A stretch of DNA of 9,945 nt. Origin: Candidatus Elarobacter sp. (GTDB taxonomy: Bacteria > Vulcanimicrobiota > Vulcanimicrobiia > Vulcanimicrobiales > Vulcanimicrobiaceae). The DNA is taken from contig JASLGJ010000087.1 of the NCBI GenBank assembly GCA_030150085.1, positions 1-9,945 of the forward strand, written 5' to 3'. The notes beneath the pieces are model-generated. The model made no database searches and was not told where the DNA came from. It saw nothing but the letters and a program-made list of their open reading frames with translations. Positions 1-5,885 of the stretch are shown here, piece by piece (the first letter of the stretch is position 1; each line of letters opens with the position of its first letter). The position numbers were made by a program, and so were the translations under genes.

Positions 1-180
1 TGATCAGCGCGAAGTACGCCCCGAACAGGCAGGTCACGAACAGCGCCAGCGGGACCGTGCGCGGCAGCCGCAGCACGCGCCCGTACGCCGCGCCCAGGTG
101 GCGCGCGGCGCGCGGCGAGGTCTCGGGCAAGAGCACCTGCACCGCCGTCATCAGCGCCAGGCCCGCGACGACCAGCGCGC
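1..180 (-). pseudogene. Inverted partial copy of the Bcr/CflA-type MFS transporter gene
   Basis: The minus strand from 180 to 1 reads as an open frame of about 59 codons. It begins with a hydrophobic stretch (ALVVAGLALM...), followed by a cytoplasmic-loop motif LPETSPRAARHLG and then LRLPRTVPLALFVTCLFGAY. The part from HLGAAYG onward is identical to the plus-strand gene that starts at 181. The first 26 residues are what would be expected just upstream of that gene's visible part: the end of transmembrane helix 6 and the central loop, where LPET is typical of Bcr/CflA transporters. This fragment therefore probably shows the true upstream sequence of the plus-strand gene in flipped orientation. 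It has neither its own start nor its own stop and is unlikely to be a separate gene. Confidence 0.8.
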
Positions 181-280
181 CACCTGGGCGCGGCGTACGG
201 GCGCGTGCTGCGGCTGCCGCGCACGGTCCCGCTGGCGCTGTTCGTGACCTGCCTGTTCGGGGCGTACTTCGCGCTGATCA
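1..280. repeat. Perfect inverted repeat, 106-bp arms (fold-back)
   Basis: Bases 1-106 are the exact reverse complement of 175-280, with a 68-base spacer (107-174). The left arm starts at the first base of the window, so it may be longer outside. Read on the minus strand, 180 to 1 gives an uninterrupted MFS transporter reading frame; read on the plus strand from 181, the same protein segment appears and continues to its natural stop. The inner 6 bases of each arm are GCGCGC, which is its own reverse complement and would serve as a strand-switch point. I infer a chimeric sequence end (template switching or assembly fold-back) rather than a functional palindrome. Confidence 0.93.
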
Positions 281-795
281 GCGGCTCGCCGTTCGCGCTG
301 GTGGCGCAGATGCACGTGCCCAGCGGACTGTACGCGCTCGCCTTCGCGCTCAACGCCTGCGCGCTGCTGACCGGCTCGTTCGGCGGCGCGCGCCTGACCA
401 GGCGCGTCGCGCCGGAGCGGCTGTTCCGCGCCGGCGTCGCGCTCGCGGTGCTGGCGGGCATCGCGGCCTGCGCGGCCGACACGTTCGCACCCTCGCCGGC
501 GGGCTTCGTCGCGACCTTCGCCTTCGTCGCGTTCGCGTCGGGCATCGCCCTGCCCAACGCCTACGCCGCCGCCCTGGCCGACGCAGGCCCCGACGCCGGT
601 CTCACCTCCGGCGTCTTGGGCGCGTGCCAGATGATAGGCGGCGGCCTGGGCAGCGCGATCGCGGGCGCGCTCCCGTTCGCGCCCGCGCAGTCCATCGGCA
701 CCGTCGCCTTGGCGGGCACCCTCGGCGCCGCGGCGGCGTACCTGCTATCCTGGAACGCGCTGCGGAAAACGCACGGCGGCAACGCTCCGCTCTGA
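181..795 (+). CDS. Bcr/CflA-type MFS multidrug efflux transporter, C-terminal half only
   Basis: This encodes the C-terminal part (about 204 residues) of an inner-membrane major facilitator superfamily transporter, probably a proton-driven drug exporter of the Bcr/CflA group. The visible part opens with HLGAAYGRVLRLPRT, the loop before helix 7. The ISGSPFAL motif and a following LNACALLTGSFGG segment are typical of Bcr/CflA helices 7-8. About six hydrophobic segments follow, including GIALPNAYAAAL and GLTSGVLGACQMIGGGLGSAI, and the protein ends in a short polar tail. A full family member has about 400 residues and 12 helices, so the first half is missing. An in-frame GTG at 205 would be called as a start by gene finders, but it falls inside the conserved region and is not believable. 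The 5' break coincides with the fold-back junction at 180/181. The gene is convergent with the small secreted-protein gene, 22 bases away. Confidence 0.85.
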   Translation, partial: HLGAAYGRVLRLPRTVPLALFVTCLFGAYFALISGSPFALVAQMHVPSGLYALAFALNACALLTGSFGGARLTRRVAPERLFRAGVALAVLAGIAACAADTFAPSPAGFVATFAFVAFASGIALPNAYAAALADAGPDAGLTSGVLGACQMIGGGLGSAIAGALPFAPAQSIGTVALAGTLGAAAAYLLSWNALRKTHGGNAPL

Positions 796-817
796 GGCCT
801 TCGCCGGTCTCCGGCCG

Positions 818-1138
818 CTACTGGCCGTTGCGGGTGTCGCGGTCGCCGGCGGCGTCGGCTTCCTTGCGGCAGACGTAGGCGCCGGCTCTCGTGTTGCCGT
901 ACCAGCGCATGCCCTTCTCGTGGTAGATGCCGCTGTTCGTGTTGAGCCAGACGACCGTGTCGCGCGGGCAGTGGTGCTGGGCGGCGGACTCGCTCTCGAA
1001 GAGCTGCAGCGAGCCGGAGGTGACCGGGGCTTGCGTGACGGTCTTGTGCCGGGCCGCGAGCGCGGCCGCGGGCGAGAACAGCATCGTCGCGCTGAGCACC
1101 AGCGCGGCCAGGAGCGAGGCGGCGATACGCTCGAACAT
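818..1138 (-). CDS. Small secreted protein with two-cysteine CPxDxVVW...SGIYH domain
   Basis: This is a 106-residue exported protein of unknown function. Residues 1-30 (MFERIAASLLAALVLSATML...) form a clear signal peptide ending near AALAA. The mature part carries a compact domain: CPRDTVVWLNT, SGIYHEKG, RWYGNTRAG, AYVC and KEADAAG, ending in NGQ. I recall this pattern (Cys-Pro, VVW-N, SG-YH, RWYG, a second Cys, EAD-A-G) from many uncharacterised bacterial proteins. Its spacing resembles small Ada-like or 'sunset' zinc-binding-type domains, but that link is inference. The ATG at 1138 is chosen over an upstream in-frame start at 1219 because it puts the signal peptide at the N terminus and has GGAG 8 bases upstream. 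It follows the HSYGR-repeat gene by 17 bases and is probably co-transcribed with it. Confidence 0.8.
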   Translation of the reverse strand: MFERIAASLLAALVLSATMLFSPAAALAARHKTVTQAPVTSGSLQLFESESAAQHHCPRDTVVWLNTNSGIYHEKGMRWYGNTRAGAYVCRKEADAAGDRDTRNGQ

Positions 1139-1155
1139 CGTGCGGGCTCCGGCGC

Positions 1156-1395
1156 TCAGCGGTGCCGGCGCGGCGTGATCGGGTGGACGTACTTGCCGTC
1201 GGGGTGCTTGCGCAAGCACGCCGCCGACTTGCAGTACGACGTCCGGAACGTGGTCGCGTACCCGCGGTACGAGTGACCGTAGGAATGGCGGCCGTAGGAG
1301 TGACGGCCGTACGAGTGGTGGCCGTGGCCGCGGGCCGACGCGACGGCGGGTGCGAGGACGAGGCCGAGGGCGAGAAGACCTGCGGTGAGCTTCAC
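1156..1395 (-). CDS. Small secreted His/Tyr/Gly repeat protein
   Basis: This is a 79-residue exported protein with no assigned function. The GTG start at 1395 gives VKLTAGLLALGLVLAPAVASA, a good signal peptide (lysine, hydrophobic core, ASA cleavage site near residue 21), and has AGGA 9 bases upstream. An in-frame ATG at 1467 would add 24 polar residues ahead of the signal peptide and is rejected. The mature protein begins with GHGHH and about four HSYGR-like repeats (residues 27-45). It ends in a denser conserved-looking tail, YCKSAACLRKHPDGKYVHP, with two cysteines six residues apart. The His-rich repeats could bind metal ions or stay disordered; the sequence does not decide this. It is the first gene of a two-gene run, 17 bases ahead of the other secreted protein. 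Confidence 0.72.
   Translation of the reverse strand: MKLTAGLLALGLVLAPAVASARGHGHHSYGRHSYGRHSYGHSYRGYATTFRTSYCKSAACLRKHPDGKYVHPITPRRHR
1261..1317 (-). repeat. Tandem 15-bp coding repeat (HSYGR units)
   Basis: On the minus strand this encodes HSYGR-HSYGR-HSYGH-SYRG, that is three to four imperfect 15-base units inside the small secreted protein gene. The plus strand shows the units as gccgtaggagtga-like blocks with single-base changes. Repeats like this can change copy number by slippage. Confidence 0.8.
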
Positions 1396-1616
1396 GGTGT
1401 TCGTTCCTGCCGCCCGAGAGGATGAAGAGCCCGAGCCTGGTAGCGCGACCCAGGTTCGGTCCCGCACTGCGGTGGTCGAGCGAAGCGGCCCTGGCCCGCG
1501 CCTCGATGCGAACGCAAGCTTAACCGAGCGCCGGAATCGCCGGCGGTCCGGCTGGCCCCGCGGTGCACCCCGTCTCGCACGCGAACTGCGCCGTGCCGCG
1601 GCGGCGTAACGCGGTC

Positions 1617-2033
1617 ATGCAACACATCATCACGGTCATCGGCGCGGCGGCGTCGCTAGCGATGCCGCAGACGAGCATGACGACGAACCTGCCGGTGGCG
1701 GTCAACGCCTGCGCGGTGAGCGAGCTTCTCCCCGGGACGAGCCCCGAGCTCGGGCCGCCGGTCTCGTACCGCATGCTGCAGCTCACGTTCTCCAACGCGC
1801 GGGACGGCGTCGCGACGCGAGTGACGTTCGACGTGCTCCACGACGGAACGCACACCAGCGTGACGGACTACGGCCGCTTCACCAAGGGCGTGCCGATCGA
1901 GCACCGCTTCGACTACTTCGGCGGCGGCTACGGCGACGGCTCGGCCGTCTGCACGGTCGCCGCGGTCACGTTCGCGGACGGCACGAGCTGGAGCGCTCCG
2001 CTCGGCGGGGCCGCGGCGGTAGCGGTCCGCTGA
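1617..2033 (+). CDS. Secreted protein of unknown function with FADGTSW-type C-terminus
   Basis: The product is about 138 residues, probably exported. A hydrophobic N-terminal stretch (HIITVIGAAASLAM) is followed by a polar domain rich in beta-type sequence: NACAVSE, LQLTFSN, ATRVTFDVLHDG, GRFTKGVPIEHRFDYF, SAVCTVAAVTFADGTSW. Two cysteines (in NACAV and AVCTV) could form a disulfide outside the cytoplasm. I recall similar small proteins, ending in a C-x-V-x-x-V-x-FADG-x-x-W pattern, as abundant in Eremiobacterota-like genomes; no function is known to me. The start is uncertain. ATG 1617 is the only ATG, but in-frame GTG codons at 1563 and 1593 would add a positively charged PRRRN segment that makes a more usual signal peptide. 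No clear Shine-Dalgarno sequence precedes any of the three. The next gene begins 4 bases after the stop. Confidence 0.7.
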   Translation: MQHIITVIGAAASLAMPQTSMTTNLPVAVNACAVSELLPGTSPELGPPVSYRMLQLTFSNARDGVATRVTFDVLHDGTHTSVTDYGRFTKGVPIEHRFDYFGGGYGDGSAVCTVAAVTFADGTSWSAPLGGAAAVAVR

Positions 2034-2037
2034 CGCC

Positions 2038-2355
2038 GTGCGGATCCTCGTGAAACCCGTCGTGCACGCCGTCGCGCTCGCCGCAGCGGTCGCAGCCGGC
2101 ACGCAGTACACGGTCGTGGACGCCCAGGGCCACGTCGTCGGCACGCTCGTCACGGACGGCGCGGTCGCCGCGCGGATGCGCGTCGCCGGCCTCGCCGCCG
2201 CCGGACGCGCAAAGCAGTCAACGCAGTCCGACAGTCCGCCCGACCGAACGTTCCATCCCGACTACTCACGTGCTCTGAGCACCGACCAGATGGCGCGCGC
2301 CTGGCGCGACGAAGCCGACCGGCTCGCTCCGCCGGTGATCACGGGCGGGGGCTGA
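2038..2355 (+). CDS. Small exported hypothetical protein
   Basis: This is a 105-residue protein of unknown function. The first 20 or so residues (RILVKPVVHAVALAAAVAAG) look like a signal peptide or a single membrane anchor. They are followed by TQYTVVDAQGHVVGTLVTDG, a short beta-hairpin-like segment, and a polar tail containing DRTFHPDYSRAL and a proline/glycine-rich end. The GTG start lies 4 bases after the upstream stop, so translation is probably coupled to that gene; a second in-frame GTG at 2050 is an alternative. No family was recognised, and the tail is of low conservation type. Confidence rests on the operon-like spacing and the signal peptide, not on homology. Confidence 0.5.
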   Translation: MRILVKPVVHAVALAAAVAAGTQYTVVDAQGHVVGTLVTDGAVAARMRVAGLAAAGRAKQSTQSDSPPDRTFHPDYSRALSTDQMARAWRDEADRLAPPVITGGG

Positions 2356-2440
2356 TCGCCGCCCACGTCTTCACAAATGCGCCGCCTTCCGTCGAGGTCC
2401 GGGCTGCGCCCGGTTTACCGTCTTCAGGGTCGCATCCGCG

Positions 2441-2857
2441 CTGAAGAATAAGGCGGGTTTCAAACTGCTGGACGAAGGATGGGAGCTCGGCTCCAATACG
2501 TTCGCCGATCTCGGGCTGGAGAACGCTGAAAAGCTGCAAGCGAAGGCGTATCTGCGGGCGGCCATTCTCGCCCGCATCGCCGCGCTCGACATCACCCAGA
2601 GCGAGGCCGCTCGCCGAATCGGTATTCCCCAGCCCAAGCTGTCGAATCTCATGGCCGATGCCGCGCCGCGGGGCTTCTCCAGCGACAAGCTAATGGAGTT
2701 CGCGCTGAAGCTGGGCCTCGACGTCGAGGTCAGGGTACGGCCGTCACGCTCGCAGCTCGGGAAGGTGATCGTGGGCCGTCCAGGGACCCGAAAAGCGACC
2801 CAGTCCAAGCCGAATCGGCGCCGGGCGGTCAGCGCGGCGCAGGCTCGGCTTCGGTGA
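2441..2857 (+). CDS. HigA-like XRE antitoxin-type protein, 5' end unclear (possible remnant)
   Basis: The frame encodes a small helix-turn-helix protein of the HTH_37/HigA2 kind, antitoxins that bind DNA and repress their own operon. The landmarks are SNTFADLGL and NAEKLQAKAYLRAAILARI (usual N-terminal part), the helix-turn-helix ITQSEAARRIGIPQPKLSNLM, then FSSDKLMEFALKLGLDVEV. The frame is open from 2339, but between 2339 and 2651 it has no ATG, GTG or TTG. The first ATG, 2651, falls inside the recognition helix and cannot be the real start. CTG at 2441 gives family-like spacing, with a weak AGGG upstream, and is used here provisionally. No toxin gene is adjacent. Base composition is visibly less GC-rich than the neighbours (AAT, AAG, GAA, TAT codons), which suggests transfer. 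The last 10 codons overlap the convergent regulator gene by 29 bases. It may be a decayed or truncated gene. Confidence 0.68.
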   Translation: MKNKAGFKLLDEGWELGSNTFADLGLENAEKLQAKAYLRAAILARIAALDITQSEAARRIGIPQPKLSNLMADAAPRGFSSDKLMEFALKLGLDVEVRVRPSRSQLGKVIVGRPGTRKATQSKPNRRRAVSAAQARLR

Positions 2858-3713
2858 CGGCGGGCGGGTGCGGCGGCTCGGCCGGGTCGAGCATGCCGAA
2901 GATCACGGTCGCCTCCGGCACCTCCGGGATCAGGAAGGTCACCGTGTCGTAGGAGAACGCGCCCAGCGTGGGGTGGTGCACGCGGGCCGAGCGCGCCTCG
3001 GTGGGCGAGAGCACGGTGGACTCGCTCCACAGGCGCGCGAACTCCGCGCTCGCGCGGGTCAGCTCGGCGACCAGCTCCTCGAAGGCCGGGTCGCCCACGT
3101 GCCGCGCGTAGCTGGTGCGGAACGCGGCCAGGATGCGTTGCGCCTGCGCCGGCCAGTCGACGAGCATGTGGCGCACGCGCGGGTCGAGGAAGGTGTGGCG
3201 CAGCGCGTTGGTCTCGCTCGCGGCGCTGCCCGGGAAGCCGAACACGCGCGCGAAGACCTCGTTCCAGGCCAGCACGTCCCAGCGCGGCCCGAGCACGTAC
3301 GCCGGGCCGGCGGCGTAGGCGCGCACGACCTCGCCGACGCGCGCGGGGAGCGGCACGTTCCAGCGCGTCTCCTCGCGGTCGAAGGCCACCAGGCGGCTCA
3401 GGTAGGCCCGCTCGTGGCGGTCGAGCCGCAGCGCCGCGGCGATCCGCTCCAGCGTCGCGGGCGCCATGCGGATCGGGCGGCCCTGCTCGAGCCAGGTGTA
3501 CCACGTGATCCCGACGTCGGCCAAGACCGCCACTTCCTCGCGCCGCAGACCGGGCACGCGGCGGTGCGTCCCCGCCGGGAGGCCGACCTCGGCCGGGCTG
3601 AGGCGCGCCCGGCGGGTGCGCAGGAACTCGGCCAGCAGCGAGCGCCGTCCGGCCTCCTTGCTCCCTTCGGTTCGCCGAGCCGCCACGATGGTGGTGGTAT
3701 CGACTACCACCAT
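2829..3713 (-). CDS. MmyB-like transcriptional regulator (XRE HTH plus PAS-like ligand domain)
   Basis: This is a 294-residue cytoplasmic DNA-binding regulator. The helix-turn-helix lies at about residues 24-84, with the signature VPGLRREEVAVLADVGITWY and WLEQGR typical of MmyB-like proteins. The ligand-binding domain covers about residues 120-275, with GPAYVLGPRWDVLAWNE, the LRHTFLDPRVR segment, and HHPTLGAFSYDTVTFLIPE. Length matches the family (270-300). A crystal structure of an MmyB-like protein held, as I recall, a fatty-acid-like ligand in this domain. The ATG at 3713 is chosen because AGGA lies 7 bases upstream; an in-frame GTG at 3767 would overlap the divergent gene. It lies head to head with the DHA2 exporter, only 29 bases between starts, so it most likely regulates that operon and itself. 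The first eight codons contain a palindrome that could be its operator. Confidence 0.88.
   Translation of the reverse strand: MVVVDTTTIVAARRTEGSKEAGRRSLLAEFLRTRRARLSPAEVGLPAGTHRRVPGLRREEVAVLADVGITWYTWLEQGRPIRMAPATLERIAAALRLDRHERAYLSRLVAFDREETRWNVPLPARVGEVVRAYAAGPAYVLGPRWDVLAWNEVFARVFGFPGSAASETNALRHTFLDPRVRHMLVDWPAQAQRILAAFRTSYARHVGDPAFEELVAELTRASAEFARLWSESTVLSPTEARSARVHHPTLGAFSYDTVTFLIPEVPEATVIFGMLDPAEPPHPPAVTEAEPAPR
3692..3712. promoter_or_regulatory. Candidate operator: TGGTGGTA-TCGAC-TACCACCA
   Basis: An exact 8-bp inverted repeat with a 5-base centre lies over the first codons of the MmyB-like regulator, 30 bases from the exporter start. The two genes have only 29 bases between starts, so promoter and operator elements must extend into coding sequence; a symmetric site here suits a dimeric helix-turn-helix regulator. 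The symmetry is partly made by runs of Val and Thr codons (VVVDTTT), so chance is possible. Confidence 0.4.
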
Positions 3714-3742
3714 GGCAACTTCCTTCACCGTTCCCGAAGGAC

Positions 3743-5356
3743 GTGAGACCATCGGCCGTGTCGGCACCCGCGCGCCGCCCTCCGGCGCTCCTCCTGGTCG
3801 TCGCGACCGTCATGCTGGGCGTGCTGATGGCCGTCCTCGACGCGGCCATCGTGAACGTCGCGATCCCCGCGATCTCGGGCAATCTCGGCGCCACCGCCGA
3901 CGAAGCGGCCTGGGTCGCGACCGGCTACACGCTCGGCATGATGATCGTCATGCCGCTCAACGGCTGGCTCACCGCGCGCCTGGGACAGAAGTGGTACTAC
4001 CTGGGCGCGTTCGGGCTGTTCACCCTGATGTCGGCGCTGTGCGGGGCCGCGAACGGGATCTGGATGCTGATCGCGTTCCGCGTGCTGCAGGGGCTGGGCG
4101 GCGGCGCGCTGCAGCCGATCGCGCTCTCGATCCTGCTGCGCTCGGCGCCGGCCGAGCGGCGCGGCGACATGGTGGCGGCGTTCAGCTTCGCCTCGGTCGC
4201 GCCGTTCGCGCTGGGACCGGTGATCGGCGGCTACCTGCTCGACAACGCCGACTGGCGGATGCTGTTCTACTTCAAGCTCCCGCTGTGCGTGCTGGGCGTC
4301 GTGCTGGCGTACTTCGTGCTCGAGGACGACCGCGTGCAGGGCGGCGCGGCGCCGATCGAGTGGCCGGGCTTCGCCGCGATGGCGGTGACGCTGGCCTGCC
4401 TGCAGTACGTCCTCTCGCGCGGGCAGCGCGAGGACTGGTTCGAGTCCGACACGATCGTCGTCCTGACCGCCGTCACCCTCCTCGCGGGAGCGTACTTCAT
4501 CGGCTCGCAGGTGCGCTCGCGGCGGCCGTTCGTGAACCTGCGCATCTTCCGCACGCTCTCGTTCGCGGCGGGCTGCGCGATCACGGTCGTGAGCGGCTTC
4601 GGGCTGTACGGAATCAACCTGGTGACGCCGCTGTTCTTCCAGGGCCCGCTCGGGCTGCCGGCCTTCGACACGGGCATCTACCTCTTGCAGGGCGCGATCG
4701 CGACCGCGGTCGTGATCCCGTTCGTCGGCCCGCTCACCCGCCGCATCGACGCGCGCCTGGTGATCGCCGCCGGGCTGCTGATGTTCGCGGCGGGGGCGTG
4801 GACGATGGGCGACCTGACCGCGAGCGCGGGCTACTGGGACGTCTTCTGGCCGCGCGTGCTGCAGGGGCTGGCGCTGGGCCTGCTGTTCGTGCCGCTGGTC
4901 GCGGTGACGCTCTCGGAGATCGCGCCCGAGCACCTCTCCGACGCGACCGGGATCGCGACCCTGGTGCGCTATCTGGGCGGCAACGTCGGCATCGCGGTGC
5001 TCCAGGTGCTGCAGGTGCGGCGCGCCGTCGCGGCCGCCGCCACGCTGGCCGCGAGCGCGACGCTGACGCACCCCGCGGTCGCGGGAGCCGTGCGCGGCCT
5101 CGGCCTGGAGCGAGCGCGCGCGCTGCTGTTCGGCTCGGTCGCGGCCAACGCCAACGCGATCTCCTATCTGTACCTGTTCCGCGTCTCGGCGATCCTGTTC
5201 GTCTGCACGCTGCCGCTGCTGTTCCTGCTGCCCGACCCGCGCCGCGCGCTCCACGCCCGCGCCGGCCGCGACGTCGACGAAGAGCTGGCCGAGGAAGTGA
5301 GCTCGCAGCCGAGCGCCCCGCCCGGCACGCCGCACACCGCTCCCGCCGTCGTCTGA
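3743..5356 (+). CDS. DHA2-family MFS exporter (EmrB/QacA type)
   Basis: This is a 537-residue inner-membrane proton antiporter with the 14-helix DHA2 layout. Visible signatures are VLDAAIVNVAIPAI in helix 1 (motif D1), GWLTARLGQKW after helix 2 (motif A), RVLQGLGGGALQP in helix 4 (motif B) and ALGPVIGGYLLDNADWRMLF in helix 5 (motif C). About nine further hydrophobic segments follow, then a cytoplasmic tail rich in charged and Ser/Pro residues. Relatives export drugs, bile salts or fatty acids; the substrate cannot be read from the sequence. No EmrA-type partner or outer-membrane channel is present. The GTG at 3743 has AAGG only 2 bases upstream, so GTG 3758 is a possible start; both leave helix 1 intact. 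It is the first gene of a likely operon with thioesterase and acyl-CoA dehydrogenase genes, divergent from the MmyB-like regulator. Confidence 0.9.
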   Translation: MRPSAVSAPARRPPALLLVVATVMLGVLMAVLDAAIVNVAIPAISGNLGATADEAAWVATGYTLGMMIVMPLNGWLTARLGQKWYYLGAFGLFTLMSALCGAANGIWMLIAFRVLQGLGGGALQPIALSILLRSAPAERRGDMVAAFSFASVAPFALGPVIGGYLLDNADWRMLFYFKLPLCVLGVVLAYFVLEDDRVQGGAAPIEWPGFAAMAVTLACLQYVLSRGQREDWFESDTIVVLTAVTLLAGAYFIGSQVRSRRPFVNLRIFRTLSFAAGCAITVVSGFGLYGINLVTPLFFQGPLGLPAFDTGIYLLQGAIATAVVIPFVGPLTRRIDARLVIAAGLLMFAAGAWTMGDLTASAGYWDVFWPRVLQGLALGLLFVPLVAVTLSEIAPEHLSDATGIATLVRYLGGNVGIAVLQVLQVRRAVAAAATLAASATLTHPAVAGAVRGLGLERARALLFGSVAANANAISYLYLFRVSAILFVCTLPLLFLLPDPRRALHARAGRDVDEELAEEVSSQPSAPPGTPHTAPAVV

Positions 5357-5392
5357 GCGGAACGCGGTGCCCGGTTCGCGTACAGAACGGCG

Positions 5393-5830
5393 ATGACGCG
5401 CGAAGAGTTCGAGGCCATCTACACGCTGCGGTTCGAGCACGAGGTCGAGTTCGGCGAGATCGACATGATGCGCCACGTCAACAACGTGTGCTACGCGGTG
5501 TGGGCGGAGCGCATTCGCACGGTGTACTTCGCCGACGTGCTGGAGCGCGACATCCTCAGCAGCGAGGGCATCATCCTGGCCCAGCACGACATGACCTACG
5601 AGGCCACCATCGCCTACCGCGAGCGCATCCTGGTCGGCGGGCGCGTCACCCGCTGGGGCAGCAAGTCGTTCGACTTCGAGACCGCCGTGCTCGTCCCGGC
5701 GCGCGAGCAGCGCGCGTTCCGCTCCAAGGCCCTGCTGGTCGCCTATGACTACGACGCCAACCAGAGCATCGTGATCCCCGCCGCCTGGCGCGAACGCGTG
5801 GCGGCATTCGAGCGCTTGCAGCCCGCCTGA
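5393..5830 (+). CDS. Acyl-CoA thioesterase, 4HBT hotdog family (FadM/YbgC-like)
   Basis: This 145-residue cytoplasmic enzyme is predicted to hydrolyse acyl-CoA or a related thioester to the free acid and CoA. It has the usual length of single-domain hotdog thioesterases. The active-site region is EFGEIDMMRHVNNVCYAVW (residues 19-37): Asp24 stands in the place of the catalytic acid, and HVNN (28-31) starts the long central helix. Later strands carry HDMTYEATIAYRERILVGG and SKSFDFETAV, which form the beta sheet and CoA-binding surface. The acyl chain preference is not visible. It starts 36 bases after the exporter stop and ends 55 bases before the acyl-CoA dehydrogenase, in the same orientation, so shared transcription is likely. 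Only a weak ribosome-binding sequence (AGAA) precedes the ATG. Confidence 0.88.
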   Translation: MTREEFEAIYTLRFEHEVEFGEIDMMRHVNNVCYAVWAERIRTVYFADVLERDILSSEGIILAQHDMTYEATIAYRERILVGGRVTRWGSKSFDFETAVLVPAREQRAFRSKALLVAYDYDANQSIVIPAAWRERVAAFERLQPA

Positions 5831-5885
5831 TCGCCGGCGCCCGCCCCGAGCCGGATGCTCGCGCCGGGGCCGCGAAGCGACCCCG

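Noticed and set aside
803..815. GCCGG-TCT-CCGGC hairpin between the transporter and the small secreted-protein gene
   Set aside because: A 5-bp stem with no T tract is expected by chance at this GC content, although its convergent position would suit a terminator.
57..878. Plus-strand open frame of 273 codons across the fold-back
   Set aside because: Arg-rich and out of frame with the recognisable transporter; it crosses the likely artificial junction.
1529..1545. CGCCGG-AATCG-CCGGCG inverted repeat in the 1396-1616 divergent gap
   Set aside because: A 6-bp all-GC stem in GC-rich DNA is weak evidence; no promoter elements nearby could be aligned to support an operator.
3466..5748. Very long plus-strand open frame (760 codons) over the regulator and exporter genes
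   Set aside because: Its product is Arg/Ala/Gly-rich low-complexity sequence typical of an out-of-frame reading of GC-rich DNA; the true genes in other frames show strong family motifs.
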